Below, piece by piece: positions 18,501 to 25,624 of a DNA stretch of 64,000 nt. This DNA is from Solirubrobacter pauli (GTDB taxonomy: Bacteria > Actinomycetota > Thermoleophilia > Solirubrobacterales > Solirubrobacteraceae), in NCBI RefSeq assembly GCF_003633755.1, contig NZ_RBIL01000001.1, positions 3,085,426 through 3,149,425 of the forward strand, read 5' to 3'. The position numbers and the translations under genes are program-made. Each line of letters begins with the position of its first letter. Within the stretch, counting starts at the first letter, position 1. The notes beneath the pieces are model-generated. The model had not been told where the DNA came from. It did not search any database and saw nothing but the letters and a program-made list of their open reading frames with translations.

Positions 18501-19202
18501 ACCACCTGGACCGGCATGGTCGGCACGGCGACCGTCGCGGCGGCTCCGGCCGGCGAGACGCCGTCGGGCGTCGACTACACGGAGTACCGCGTGAAGACCG
18601 GCACGACCCAGGGTGACTGGGTCAAGGCCAACAACACGGCCGCGGCGAACCCGTTCGCGTCCGAGGTCACGGTCTCGGCGCTGGGCCAGCACACGGTCGA
18701 GTTCCGCTCGGTCGACAAGGCCGGCAACGTCGAGGCGACGAAGTCGGTCGGCTTCTCCATCAAGGAGGACACGGGCGACACCGTCACCGAGGACGCCGAC
18801 GTCAACGCCACGGTGCCGCGCACGCTCGGCATCTCGGTCAGCGGCGCCGCGACCTTCGGCGCGATCGTGCCGGGCGTGGACAAGGTCTACGACGCCTCGA
18901 CGAACGTGACCGTCACCTCGACGCTCACCGCCTCGAAGCTGACGATCCACGACTCCAGCGGGACCGCCCCCGGTCACCTGGTGTCCGGCACGTACGCGAT
19001 GCCGCAGGCGCTGCAGGTGGGCGTCGGCACCGCGTACTCGGCGCTCAGCGCCACCCCGACGACGTTGGGGACCTGGACCACGGCGCTGGCTTCCGAGCCG
19101 GTCACGCTGAAGTTCCGGCAGGCCGTCGCCAAGACCGACAAGCTCGTCGAGGGCAACTACAGCAAGCGCGTGACCCTGACCCTGGGGGCCACGACGCCGT
19201 AG
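12561..19202 (+). CDS. Giant secreted ThuA / glucose-sorbosone dehydrogenase / cupredoxin protein
   Basis: A 2213-residue exported protein. In order: signal peptide (1 to about 36, ending ANAQ); ThuA domain (about 40-305); PQQ-type glucose/sorbosone dehydrogenase propeller (about 330-848, with GHVGG carrying the likely catalytic His and GFRQPF the conserved Arg); two Ig-like repeats (about 853-1038); a concanavalin-like module beginning DEFDG (about 1046-1287); Ig-like repeat; a second DEFDG module (about 1399-1637); further Ig-like repeats; a cupredoxin domain (about 1891-1993, probable copper ligands His1927, Cys1970, His1973, Met1986) inserted within an Ig-like repeat; and a C-terminal beta domain ending NYSKRVTLTL. 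The combination suggests extracellular sugar oxidation with an internal electron acceptor. The start is set by a strong ribosome binding site. Confidence 0.93.
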   Translation: MADRRSFGMPMRHVVLCAALLTLVASLLVPAIANAQGSKRVLLYTGTTGYRHSDAIDNGRQPVQTAVQAAGYTVDWEDCTNNGGGANNCDNANKNPRIFTDANLAKYDAILLLNASSNGVLWNDAQKAAIIKFVQNGGGIAGVHNATDMGTSQESWNWWDGNNGNSVIGATMAGHAATSLTNIGQIQVADHNHLATRDLPDQYGVGDEHYNFRRNVRGTHHVLATIDERTYTPGGNAMGQDHPITWCKLYDGDNVNDNTGTNKSYSDGRTWVTSMGHFGAQYTENGGNNNLIKTIVGGLRWVAGEGRKSDCSGTVWSSYTREVVVPDANNPIGIDVAKDGKVYWSEIGNPISLESTGYVKMYDPAKPAGNKATVISIPTRADHGNSEDGVLGMSLQPGFDLSDPTKRNLFVYYSPRNPDWPMSGNQQVVGYNQISRFTLTADGASAVAGSERVILRVPKAKISGSPSGFPGGPTDSGPGHVGGAGLDFDSAGNLYLGVGDDVSPNATGHNGYAPMDFRAKERWDARKTAQNSADLRGKILRITPKQGDIPADAAPGVDATYAIPEGNLFPVGTAKTRPEIYAMGFRQPFTLHTDPKNPGVVGAGEYCHDNSSNAANRSPAGTCEWDLLNKPGNHGWPMCVGNNSAANSMFKWNYATGSSTGQQYDCNQTSLPSDIRWAPSGQTPVEPTFDGLDTLPGPVEKATIWKKYSGAADGQSTADFGNLDAGGMQPLAGPIYRYPEGTATQGAFPRYYDGSWLIGNRGSDNGFWKEVKMRQDNNQMLRVSDWLPYNGGVNPSNANSSLVIGTQFGPDGALYMSRFSVGCCRAQTGTGNQNQIVKISFNVQDECLTDTNAPSVSADVTGQAYPDRANTYVNSAKLKLSATDSGCAGVKGIEYRQQGSTEWLPYTTDVTFEEGKTYTIEYRATDRKDNVSAVKTASFEILKINDSTAPVVNAATSGNKDQRSYFVGSATLTLTATDNEVGGSGVQKVEYRVNGGAWTPYLAPVAFNTAGNYEVEYRATDKVNNTSEIKKETFRLLGGAGCTQARSDEFDGTALGSQWVRHTRNGGTPLSALTFSNGQLHMPTADFELDAAATNTSVGPVNFIGQDLNSLGDNWQVETEFTVKYTGGWQNTGLIVYNGDNNFFRSSITHSLSAGNIYVEQSKDNPSSTEGARSQAGSNITVAPNKNDAITIRMRYTRTAGSNTVVPQYRIMAPASAAMADWAAFGGAANFLDLNPTSGARRDAVGSRIGIITQSNFPGTTGANPYTGTPGTVDVNYFRVTPDPLTCETDAPATTATVDPAAPATGDTYDRSVKVNFSATDTGTNAAGVEKTEYRITTNGVAGEWVTKTNAANESPFVNQITVANSGTHLVEFRSTDKAANTEATKSVTFKVQLPVCDRSDEFDGTEILPRWIRHTRNGGTPTTGPLAPTVSGGQLHLPTNDLEIDAADSNTSVGPINFLGQDLPALGNAWTAETQFTVQFRGGWQNIGLVVWNGDNNFFRSTITHNLGSSAIFVESSKDAPSSTEGARTGGSSANILPSNTGPVTIKMRYTRAANANTVTAQYQVVAPASAATADWVNFPTITGGLDLNPSSGARRDATGSRIGLIAQDNWPAGGTYPSNGQPAIAHVDYFRVTPDNCPTGADQTAPTTTATAAPTAPNGTNGWYTSDVNVTLAGNDGANGSGVDKIEYKVDGGAFATYTAPVAITTAGTHTIEFRSTDKAGNVEATKSLTVKVDKVAPTTTASLEPATGPYTGPVTLTLTAADQPNASGVAKTEYMVNTTSPFSTVAAAKLASAAAEWVTYNPASKPQFSAPGSYSVDYRSTDAAGNVETAKTVTFTIAGQSNDKTAPVTTNTLDPASPGAGQTYVGPVKVKFSATDPAGSGGGSAAKTVKVEASGDRWAPDAVSLNNGDKVEWSFPAETATFPHDVWVVAPGGSQANPTQVTSSIVFPGGDPVSKTLDQNGAWTFICKIHSVYNAASTTWTGMVGTATVAAAPAGETPSGVDYTEYRVKTGTTQGDWVKANNTAAANPFASEVTVSALGQHTVEFRSVDKAGNVEATKSVGFSIKEDTGDTVTEDADVNATVPRTLGISVSGAATFGAIVPGVDKVYDASTNVTVTSTLTASKLTIHDSSGTAPGHLVSGTYAMPQALQVGVGTAYSALSATPTTLGTWTTALASEPVTLKFRQAVAKTDKLVEGNYSKRVTLTLGATTP

Positions 19203-19244
19203 GGACGAGATGACCCGCTAGGCACGCAGCACCCGAGTCACGTG

Positions 19245-19277
19245 AAGGCGGCCGCCCCTGGTCAGGGCGGCCGCCTT
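19245..19277 (+). terminator. Terminator hairpin after the first giant gene
   Basis: A 13-base-pair stem (AAGGCGGCCGCCC / GGGCGGCCGCCTT) with loop CTGGTCA, followed by CCGCGTTTT. It lies 42 bases after the stop codon. The stem core and loop recur after the second giant gene. Confidence 0.75.
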
Positions 19278-19326
19278 CCGCGTTTTGGACGAGACACCGA
19301 ACCGATGGTTGTGCGAGGGGAGAGGC

Positions 19327-22300
19327 ATGGCACGGAGTTGGGTAGGGCTGGTGCTTGCGCTGGTCGCGTTCGGGGCGTTGGCCCCGGCGACGGCCGCGGC
19401 GCAAGGGGAGACGGCGAAGGTCCTCATCTACTCGGGGACGACGGGCTACCGGCACGCGAACGGTGGTGAGGCGATCCAGCCCGCGGTCGTGGACCTGATC
19501 CAGGCGAAGCTGCAGGCCGCGGGCATCGCCAGCGACTACCGGACCTGCAGCGGGCACGGCACCGGTGCCGGCACGCTCCCGGGCTGTCGCAACACGACCG
19601 TCGGCAACCCCGCGATCTTCACCGCGGACAACCTCGCGCAGTACGACGCGATCTTCTTCTGGCAGGCGTCCTCGCTCAACCGCGGCGACACCACCAGCCC
19701 GCAGCTGTTCACCACGGGCGAGCAGGCCGCGATCGAGGCGTTCGCGCGCGCCGGCGGCGGCATCGCCGCGATGCACGCCTCGGTCACGATGGGCGCCGGC
19801 GCGGTCACGTGGCCCTGGTGGGACGCGCCGGGCGACAGCGCGATCGGCGCGCTGATGCCGGGCCACTCCGCCACCGACTCCAGCAACCTCGCGACGGTCG
19901 AGGTGTCAGACCGCCATCACCCCTCCACCAAGGACCTCCCCGACTCGTACCGCTTCGGCGACGAGCACTACACGTTCTCCTCGAACGTCCGCGGCACGCA
20001 CCACGTGCTGATGACGCTCGACGAGGAGAGCTACAACGTGGGCAGCGGCGTCACGCGCATGGGCGCGGACCACCCGATCGCCTGGTGCCGGATCTACGAG
20101 GGCGCGCGCATCTGGAGCTCGAGCCTCGGGCACTTCTCCGCCGCCTACCTGGAGAACGGCGGCGACAACCACCTCATCAAGCACCTGGTCGGCGGCGTCC
20201 GCTACGTCGCGGGCACGGCGGGCAAGGACTCCGACTGCGGCGCCACGGTGTGGACGAACTTCTCGCGCACCGTCCTCGCCGACGACCTGCGCGGCGCGAT
20301 CGGCATGGACATCGCGCGCGACGGCAAGGTCTACTGGACCGAGATCGGCAACCAGGCCCTCAACTCCGAGGGCCGGCTGCGGATGTACGACCCGCAGGCC
20401 AAGGCGACGAGCACGCTGCTGACGCTGCCGACCCGCGCCGACCATGAGTCCTCCAACGACGGCGTGCTCGGCATGGCCCTGGACCCGGGCTTCGCCACCA
20501 ACCGGCAGCTCTACATCTACTACTCGCCGCGCTTCGACCCGGGCTGCAACTCCTGCCTCGTCGTCGGCCACAACCTGATCAGCCGGTTCACGCTCAACGC
20601 GGCGGGGACCGCGGTCGTCACCGGCTCCGAGCAGGAGATCCTGCGCGTGCCCAAGGTCAAGGTCGGCAACGACAACAAGGACGGCGTCGCGGGCCAGAAC
20701 ACCTACAGCGCGCACGTCGGCGGGGGCACGCTGAGCTTCGACTCCGAGGGCAGCCTCTACATCGGCACCGGCGACGACGCCGATCCATTCGGCGCCGGCG
20801 GCAACGGCTACGCGCCGCTCGACCAGCGCTATCCGGAGCGCTACGACGCGCGCAACACCTCGGCCAACACGAACGACCTGCGCGGCAAGGTGCTGCGGAT
20901 CAAGCCGCTCGCGAACGCCGCCGGCGCCGCGGGCGTCGGCACGACGTACTCGATCCCGCCGGGCAACATGTTCGCCCCGGGGACCGCGAAGACGAAGCCC
21001 GAGATCTTCGCCATGGGCTTCCGCAACCCGTTCACGGTCATGGCCGACCCGGCGCATCCGGGGACGGTCGTGGTGGGCGACTATGGCCCGGACGCCGCCA
21101 CGAACTCCGCGACGCGGGGCCCCGCCGGCATCATCGAGTGGAACCGCGTGACCAAGCCCGGCTTCTACGGCTGGCCGCTGTGCGCGGGCGACAACTCGGC
21201 CGCGAACTCCTACTTCCGCTACACGTTCCCCAACGGCCCGTCCGGCGCGCGCTACGACTGCTCGACGGCTTCCATCCCGAACGAGTCGTCCTTCAACACC
21301 GGCCTGGCGGGCATCCCGGGCCCGGCGGTGGGCGCCGACGTCTGGCACAAGCGGACGGGCGATCACCCGGCGCGCTTCGCGATCCCGACCCGCTCGAGCC
21401 CGCAGGAGTCGATCACCGGCCCGATCTACCGGTACGATGCCGCGAACCCGTCGGACACCAAGTGGCCGGCGTACTACGACGGCGCCTGGTTCATCCTCGA
21501 CCGTGCGCAGAACTGGTGGCGCGAGGCACGCGTGCGCGACGACGGCTCGGGCCTGCTGCGCGTGAACGGCCTGTTCGGCTCGACGCAGTTCGGCGGGCCC
21601 AGCCACTCGTACCCGATCCCGGTCAAGTTCGGGCCCGACGGCTCGCTCTACGTCGCGACCTGGGATCACGACTGCTGCCGCGCGCAGCTGCCGGCGAGCC
21701 AACCGGGCCGGCTGATGCGGATCGACTTCATCGGCGACCAGGTGGACACCACCGCGCCGGTGGTGACGCCCGCGCTGACCGGCGCGCAGAACCCGTCCGG
21801 GGCGTACCTGGGCCGGGCGACGCTCGCCCTGGGCGCGACCGACAGCTCCGGCGTCTCACGCGTGGAGTACTCGCTCGACGGCACCGAGTGGACCCGCTAC
21901 ACGGAGCCGGTCGCGTTCACGACGCGCGGCACGTTCACCGTGCGGTTCCGCGCGACCGACCGGGCGGGCAACACCTCCGACGTCCAGCAGTCGACGTTCA
22001 CCGTCGTGGCGGGCGCGGCCTGCCTCCCGGCGCGGTCGGACGAGTTCAGCTCGACGCTGGACACGACGCGGTGGAGCTATCGCCACCCGACGACGCCCAC
22101 CGGCGCGCGGGCGCCCAGCGTGTCCAACGGCAGCCTCGTGCTGCCGCTCGGCGCGTACTCACTCGACCTGACCCGCACCGGCCCGTCGGCCATCCTCGGC
22201 CAGCCGCTGCCCGACGGCGACTTCGAGGTCGTCACCAAGATCACCTCGCCCGGGTTGGGCGGTGACAACGGCGGCCAGGGCAGCACCTACGCCCAGGTCG

Positions 22301-24363
22301 GCTTCAAGGTCTTCCAGACCAACGACAACTGGATCAAGGTCGCGCACACGCGCAACGCCGACAACAACCCGACCGGCACCGTCGCGACGTACTTCGAGAT
22401 GACGACGGAGACGGGCGGAACGCGCACGCTCGGCGCGCGCCAGGGCCTCGGCACCGGCAACCTGCCGACGTGGTGGATGCGCATCACGCGCGACGGCAAC
22501 ATCATCCGCGGTGCGTACTCGCTGACCGACCCCGACGGTGGTGGCGGCGGCGCGACGTGGATCGAGATGGGCGTCAACGCCAACCTCGACACGCTGCTGC
22601 CGGCGTCCGCCGGCCCGCGCTACCTGTCGCTCTACGGCGGCAACGGGTCGGGTTCGGCGAGCTTCGACTACGTGCGGTTCAACCCGGACGCGCCGACGGA
22701 CCAGTCGGCGCCGGTGTCCACGCACACCGTGGCCGCCGCCGACGGCACGAGCGGCTGGCACCGCACGCCGGTCGACGTGACCGTGACCGCGGCCGACGAC
22801 GGCGAGTGCGTCGCGGGTGTGGACAAGACCGAGTACCGGGTCGGCACCGGCGCGTTCGCCGCCTACACGGCGCCGATCCGCGTGGCCGACGACGGCACGC
22901 ACGCGATCGAGTACCGCTCGATCGACAAGGCCGGCAACGCCGAGACGGCGAAGGCGCTCACCGTCAAGCTCGACGGCACGGCGCCGACGACGACCGCGAG
23001 CACCGACCCGTCCGGCGCCGGGCCGCACCCGGGTCCGGTCACGCTGACGCTGAACGCGGCTGACGCGACCTCCGGCGTGGCGCGGACCGAGTACCGCGTC
23101 GACGACGCCGGCGCGTTCGCGGGCGCAGCCGCCGCCGCGCTCGCGGCGCCCGCGGAGTGGCAGGTCTACTCCGCGGCGAGCAAGCCCACGTTCACCGCCG
23201 ACGGCAGCTACGCGATCGAGTACCGCTCGACCGACGTCGCCGGGAACGCCGAGACCCCGAAGACCGTGACGTTCGCGGTCGGCACGCCGACGAGCGACGC
23301 CGGCGCCCCGGTCACCACGGCGGCGCTCGACCCCGCGCTGCCCGGCGCCGGGCAGGCGTACACCGGCCCGGTGACGGTGCGGTTCTCGGCGCGTGACGTC
23401 GCGCCGGCGGCCAACGTCGACGTCGACGCCAACGGCACCGCGTGGACGCCGTCGGCGGTGACCCTGACCGCGGGCGACACGGTCACGTGGCGCTTCGGCG
23501 CGACCGCGGGCAGCGCCCACGACGTGTGGCTCGTCCCGCCGGGCGGCGATCCGAGCCCGACGGGCCCGGATCTGACGAAGGTCTCCGACATCGTGTTCCC
23601 GGGCGGCGCACCCGTCTCGCGCGCGCTCACCCAGACCGGCACGTACACGTTCGTGTGCCGGCTGCACGCGGCGTTCACCGGCGGCGCGTGGACCGGCATG
23701 GTCGGCACGGCGGCGGTCGCCGCGGGTGGCGGCAGCGGCGTCGACTTCACCGAGCACCGCGTCGACGGCGGCGCGTGGGCGAAGGCGACCAACACGGCCG
23801 CGGCGAGCCCCTTCGCGTCCGAGGTGACGGTCGCGGCGCTGGGCCGGCACACGGTCGAGTTCCGCTCGGTCGACAAGGCCGGCAACGTCGAGGCGACGAA
23901 GTCGGTCGAGTTCTCGATCGAGGAGGACACGGGCGACGCCGTCACCGAGGACGGCGACGTCACCGCCACGGTCTCGCGCGCGCTGGGCCTCTCCGTGAGC
24001 GGCGCGGCGACCTTCGGCGCGATCGTGCCCGGCGTGGACAGGGTCTACGACGCGGAGACGCTGATCACCGTCACTTCGACGCTGCCGGCGACGAAGCTGA
24101 CGGTCCACGATGCCGGCGCCACCGCCACCGCCGGCCATCTGGTCTCCGGCTCGCACGCGATGCCGCAGGCGCTGCAGGTCGGCGTCGGGACCGCGTTCTC
24201 GGCGCTCAGCGGCACACCGGCGACGCTCGCGACGTGGACGACGGCGCTCGGGTGGGAGCCCGTCACGCTCAAGTTCCGGCAGCCCGTCGCGAAGACCGAC
24301 CGGCTGGTCGAGGGCAACTACAGCAAGCGCGTGACCCTGACCTTGGGGGCCACGACGCCGTAG
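19327..24363 (+). CDS. Giant secreted ThuA / glucose-sorbosone dehydrogenase / cupredoxin protein, paralogue
   Basis: A 1678-residue paralogue of the preceding gene. Signal peptide (1 to about 27, ATAAAQ); ThuA domain (about 30-290); dehydrogenase propeller (about 322-800, with AHVGGG and GFRNPF); Ig-like repeat; one DEF-type concanavalin-like module (about 901-1120; the first protein has two); two Ig-like repeats; an Ig-like repeat split by a cupredoxin domain (ligands His1398, Cys1444, His1447, Met1458); and the same C-terminal beta domain ending NYSKRVTLTLGATTP. The ATG at 19327 has GGGGAGAGG just upstream. It probably has the same chemistry with a different substrate. Confidence 0.93.
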   Translation: MARSWVGLVLALVAFGALAPATAAAQGETAKVLIYSGTTGYRHANGGEAIQPAVVDLIQAKLQAAGIASDYRTCSGHGTGAGTLPGCRNTTVGNPAIFTADNLAQYDAIFFWQASSLNRGDTTSPQLFTTGEQAAIEAFARAGGGIAAMHASVTMGAGAVTWPWWDAPGDSAIGALMPGHSATDSSNLATVEVSDRHHPSTKDLPDSYRFGDEHYTFSSNVRGTHHVLMTLDEESYNVGSGVTRMGADHPIAWCRIYEGARIWSSSLGHFSAAYLENGGDNHLIKHLVGGVRYVAGTAGKDSDCGATVWTNFSRTVLADDLRGAIGMDIARDGKVYWTEIGNQALNSEGRLRMYDPQAKATSTLLTLPTRADHESSNDGVLGMALDPGFATNRQLYIYYSPRFDPGCNSCLVVGHNLISRFTLNAAGTAVVTGSEQEILRVPKVKVGNDNKDGVAGQNTYSAHVGGGTLSFDSEGSLYIGTGDDADPFGAGGNGYAPLDQRYPERYDARNTSANTNDLRGKVLRIKPLANAAGAAGVGTTYSIPPGNMFAPGTAKTKPEIFAMGFRNPFTVMADPAHPGTVVVGDYGPDAATNSATRGPAGIIEWNRVTKPGFYGWPLCAGDNSAANSYFRYTFPNGPSGARYDCSTASIPNESSFNTGLAGIPGPAVGADVWHKRTGDHPARFAIPTRSSPQESITGPIYRYDAANPSDTKWPAYYDGAWFILDRAQNWWREARVRDDGSGLLRVNGLFGSTQFGGPSHSYPIPVKFGPDGSLYVATWDHDCCRAQLPASQPGRLMRIDFIGDQVDTTAPVVTPALTGAQNPSGAYLGRATLALGATDSSGVSRVEYSLDGTEWTRYTEPVAFTTRGTFTVRFRATDRAGNTSDVQQSTFTVVAGAACLPARSDEFSSTLDTTRWSYRHPTTPTGARAPSVSNGSLVLPLGAYSLDLTRTGPSAILGQPLPDGDFEVVTKITSPGLGGDNGGQGSTYAQVGFKVFQTNDNWIKVAHTRNADNNPTGTVATYFEMTTETGGTRTLGARQGLGTGNLPTWWMRITRDGNIIRGAYSLTDPDGGGGGATWIEMGVNANLDTLLPASAGPRYLSLYGGNGSGSASFDYVRFNPDAPTDQSAPVSTHTVAAADGTSGWHRTPVDVTVTAADDGECVAGVDKTEYRVGTGAFAAYTAPIRVADDGTHAIEYRSIDKAGNAETAKALTVKLDGTAPTTTASTDPSGAGPHPGPVTLTLNAADATSGVARTEYRVDDAGAFAGAAAAALAAPAEWQVYSAASKPTFTADGSYAIEYRSTDVAGNAETPKTVTFAVGTPTSDAGAPVTTAALDPALPGAGQAYTGPVTVRFSARDVAPAANVDVDANGTAWTPSAVTLTAGDTVTWRFGATAGSAHDVWLVPPGGDPSPTGPDLTKVSDIVFPGGAPVSRALTQTGTYTFVCRLHAAFTGGAWTGMVGTAAVAAGGGSGVDFTEHRVDGGAWAKATNTAAASPFASEVTVAALGRHTVEFRSVDKAGNVEATKSVEFSIEEDTGDAVTEDGDVTATVSRALGLSVSGAATFGAIVPGVDRVYDAETLITVTSTLPATKLTVHDAGATATAGHLVSGSHAMPQALQVGVGTAFSALSGTPATLATWTTALGWEPVTLKFRQPVAKTDRLVEGNYSKRVTLTLGATTP

Positions 24364-24382
24364 CCGCACCGGCGGCGGGCTC

Positions 24383-24411
24383 AGCGGCCGCCCCTGGTCA
24401 GGGCGGCCGCT
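24383..24411 (+). terminator. Terminator hairpin after the second giant gene
   Basis: An 11-base-pair stem (AGCGGCCGCCC / GGGCGGCCGCT) with the same CTGGTCA loop as the terminator at 19245, then TTTGCGTT. Its 3' edge touches the -35 element of the next promoter. Confidence 0.75.
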
Positions 24412-24439
24412 TTGCGTTCTGGGCCGGACCCGTTACATT
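24412..24439 (+). promoter_or_regulatory. Promoter of the oxidoreductase-DUF993-isomerase operon
   Basis: TTGCGT (24412-24417), 16 bases, TACATT (24434-24439). A LacI-type operator follows immediately, at the expected transcription start. Confidence 0.6.
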
Positions 24440-24446
24440 GCCTCGT

Positions 24447-24460
24447 GGCAAACGCTTTCC
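24447..24460. promoter_or_regulatory. Candidate LacI-family operator
   Basis: GGCAAACGCTTTCC is an interrupted palindrome (GGNAANCGNTTNCC) with the central CG typical of LacI/GalR operators. It begins 7 bases after the -10 box, where a repressor would block initiation. The LacI gene at 27551-28513 directly follows this operon and is the natural candidate regulator. Confidence 0.65.
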
Positions 24461-24472
24461 GTGAGGAGAAAA

Positions 24473-25624
24473 GTGGGACAGCGCGTCGTCGGAATCATCA
24501 TGAACGGGGTCACCGGCCGGATGGGGATGAACCAGCACCTCATCCGCTCGATCCTCGCCATCCGCGAGCAGGGCGGCCTGCCGATCGGCGGCGGGGACGT
24601 CATCTGGCCCGAGCCACTGCTCGTCGGGCGCAGCGAGGGCAAGCTCGCCGCGCTGGCGCGGCAGCACGGGCTGGAGCGCTGGTCGACGGACCTGGACGCG
24701 GCGCTCGCCGATCCGGCCTACGAGGTCTACTTCGACGCGCAGCTCACCTCGGCGCGGCCGCCGGCCGTGGAGAAGGCGATCGCCGCGGGCAAGCACATCT
24801 ACTGCGAGAAGCCGGTCACGCCGGACGTCGAGACCGCGCTGGCGCTCGGCCGGGCCGCGCGGGACGCGGGCGTCAAGGCCGGCGTCGTCCAGGACAAGCT
24901 CTTCCTGCCGGGGCTGCTGAAGCTCCAGCGGCTCGTGCAGTCGGGCTACTTCGGGCGCATCATCGCCGCGCGCGGCGAGTTCGGCTACTGGGTCTATCCC
25001 GGGCCCGACCCGGCGCCGCAACGGCCCTCGTGGAACTACCGGCGCGAGGACGGCGGCGGGATCATCAGCGACATGTTCGCCCACTGGCGCTACGTGCTCG
25101 ACAACGTGTTCGGGCCCGTGCGCTCGGTGCTGGCGACCGGCGCGACGCACATCCCGACGCGGATCGGCGAGGACGGGCAGCCCTACGAGGCCACGGCCGA
25201 GGACGCGGCCTACGCGATCTTCGAGTTCGACGGCGGCCTCGTCGTGCAGATGAACTCGTCCTGGTGCGTGCGCGTGAACCGCGACGAGCTGTTCGAGCTG
25301 CAGGTCGACGGCACCGAGGGCAGCGCCGTCGCCGGCCTGCGCGGGTGCAAGATCCAACCCGCGGTCGGCACGCCCAAGTCGGTCTGGAACCCGGACCTGC
25401 CCGACCCCGTCGCGCACCGCGAGTCGTGGCTCGAGGTGCCCGCCACCGAGCCGCCGGAGAACGGCTTCAAGCTCCAGTGGGAGGCGTTCCTGCGGCACGT
25501 CGTGCTCGACGAGCCGTTCCCGTGGGACTTCGTGGAGGGTGCGCGCGGCGTGCAGCTCTACGAGCTCGCCGAGCAGTCGTGGCGCGAGCGGCGCTGGATC
25601 GACGTGCCGGAGCTGACGTTGTGA
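24473..25624 (+). CDS. Gfo/Idh/MocA family oxidoreductase
   Basis: A 383-residue NAD(P)-dependent sugar oxidoreductase with an unusual first loop (GIIMNGVTGRMGMNQHL) and the EKP motif HIYCEKPVTPD carrying the likely catalytic lysine. GTG 24473 is chosen because GAGGAG lies 4 bases upstream. Its stop overlaps the GTG of the DUF993 gene. It is only distantly related to the oxidoreductase at 2968, so the two operons likely handle different substrates or steps. Local context (DUF993, isomerase, GMC oxidase) suggests interconversion of hydroxyl and keto groups on a sugar or glycoside. Confidence 0.9.
   Translation: MGQRVVGIIMNGVTGRMGMNQHLIRSILAIREQGGLPIGGGDVIWPEPLLVGRSEGKLAALARQHGLERWSTDLDAALADPAYEVYFDAQLTSARPPAVEKAIAAGKHIYCEKPVTPDVETALALGRAARDAGVKAGVVQDKLFLPGLLKLQRLVQSGYFGRIIAARGEFGYWVYPGPDPAPQRPSWNYRREDGGGIISDMFAHWRYVLDNVFGPVRSVLATGATHIPTRIGEDGQPYEATAEDAAYAIFEFDGGLVVQMNSSWCVRVNRDELFELQVDGTEGSAVAGLRGCKIQPAVGTPKSVWNPDLPDPVAHRESWLEVPATEPPENGFKLQWEAFLRHVVLDEPFPWDFVEGARGVQLYELAEQSWRERRWIDVPELTL

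Noticed and set aside
12636-18977. Uninterrupted open frame of over 2100 codons antisense to the first giant gene
   Set aside because: It is a shadow of the sense gene caused by extreme GC bias at third positions. Its translation is low-complexity, rich in Arg, Val, Ala and Gly, with no domain.
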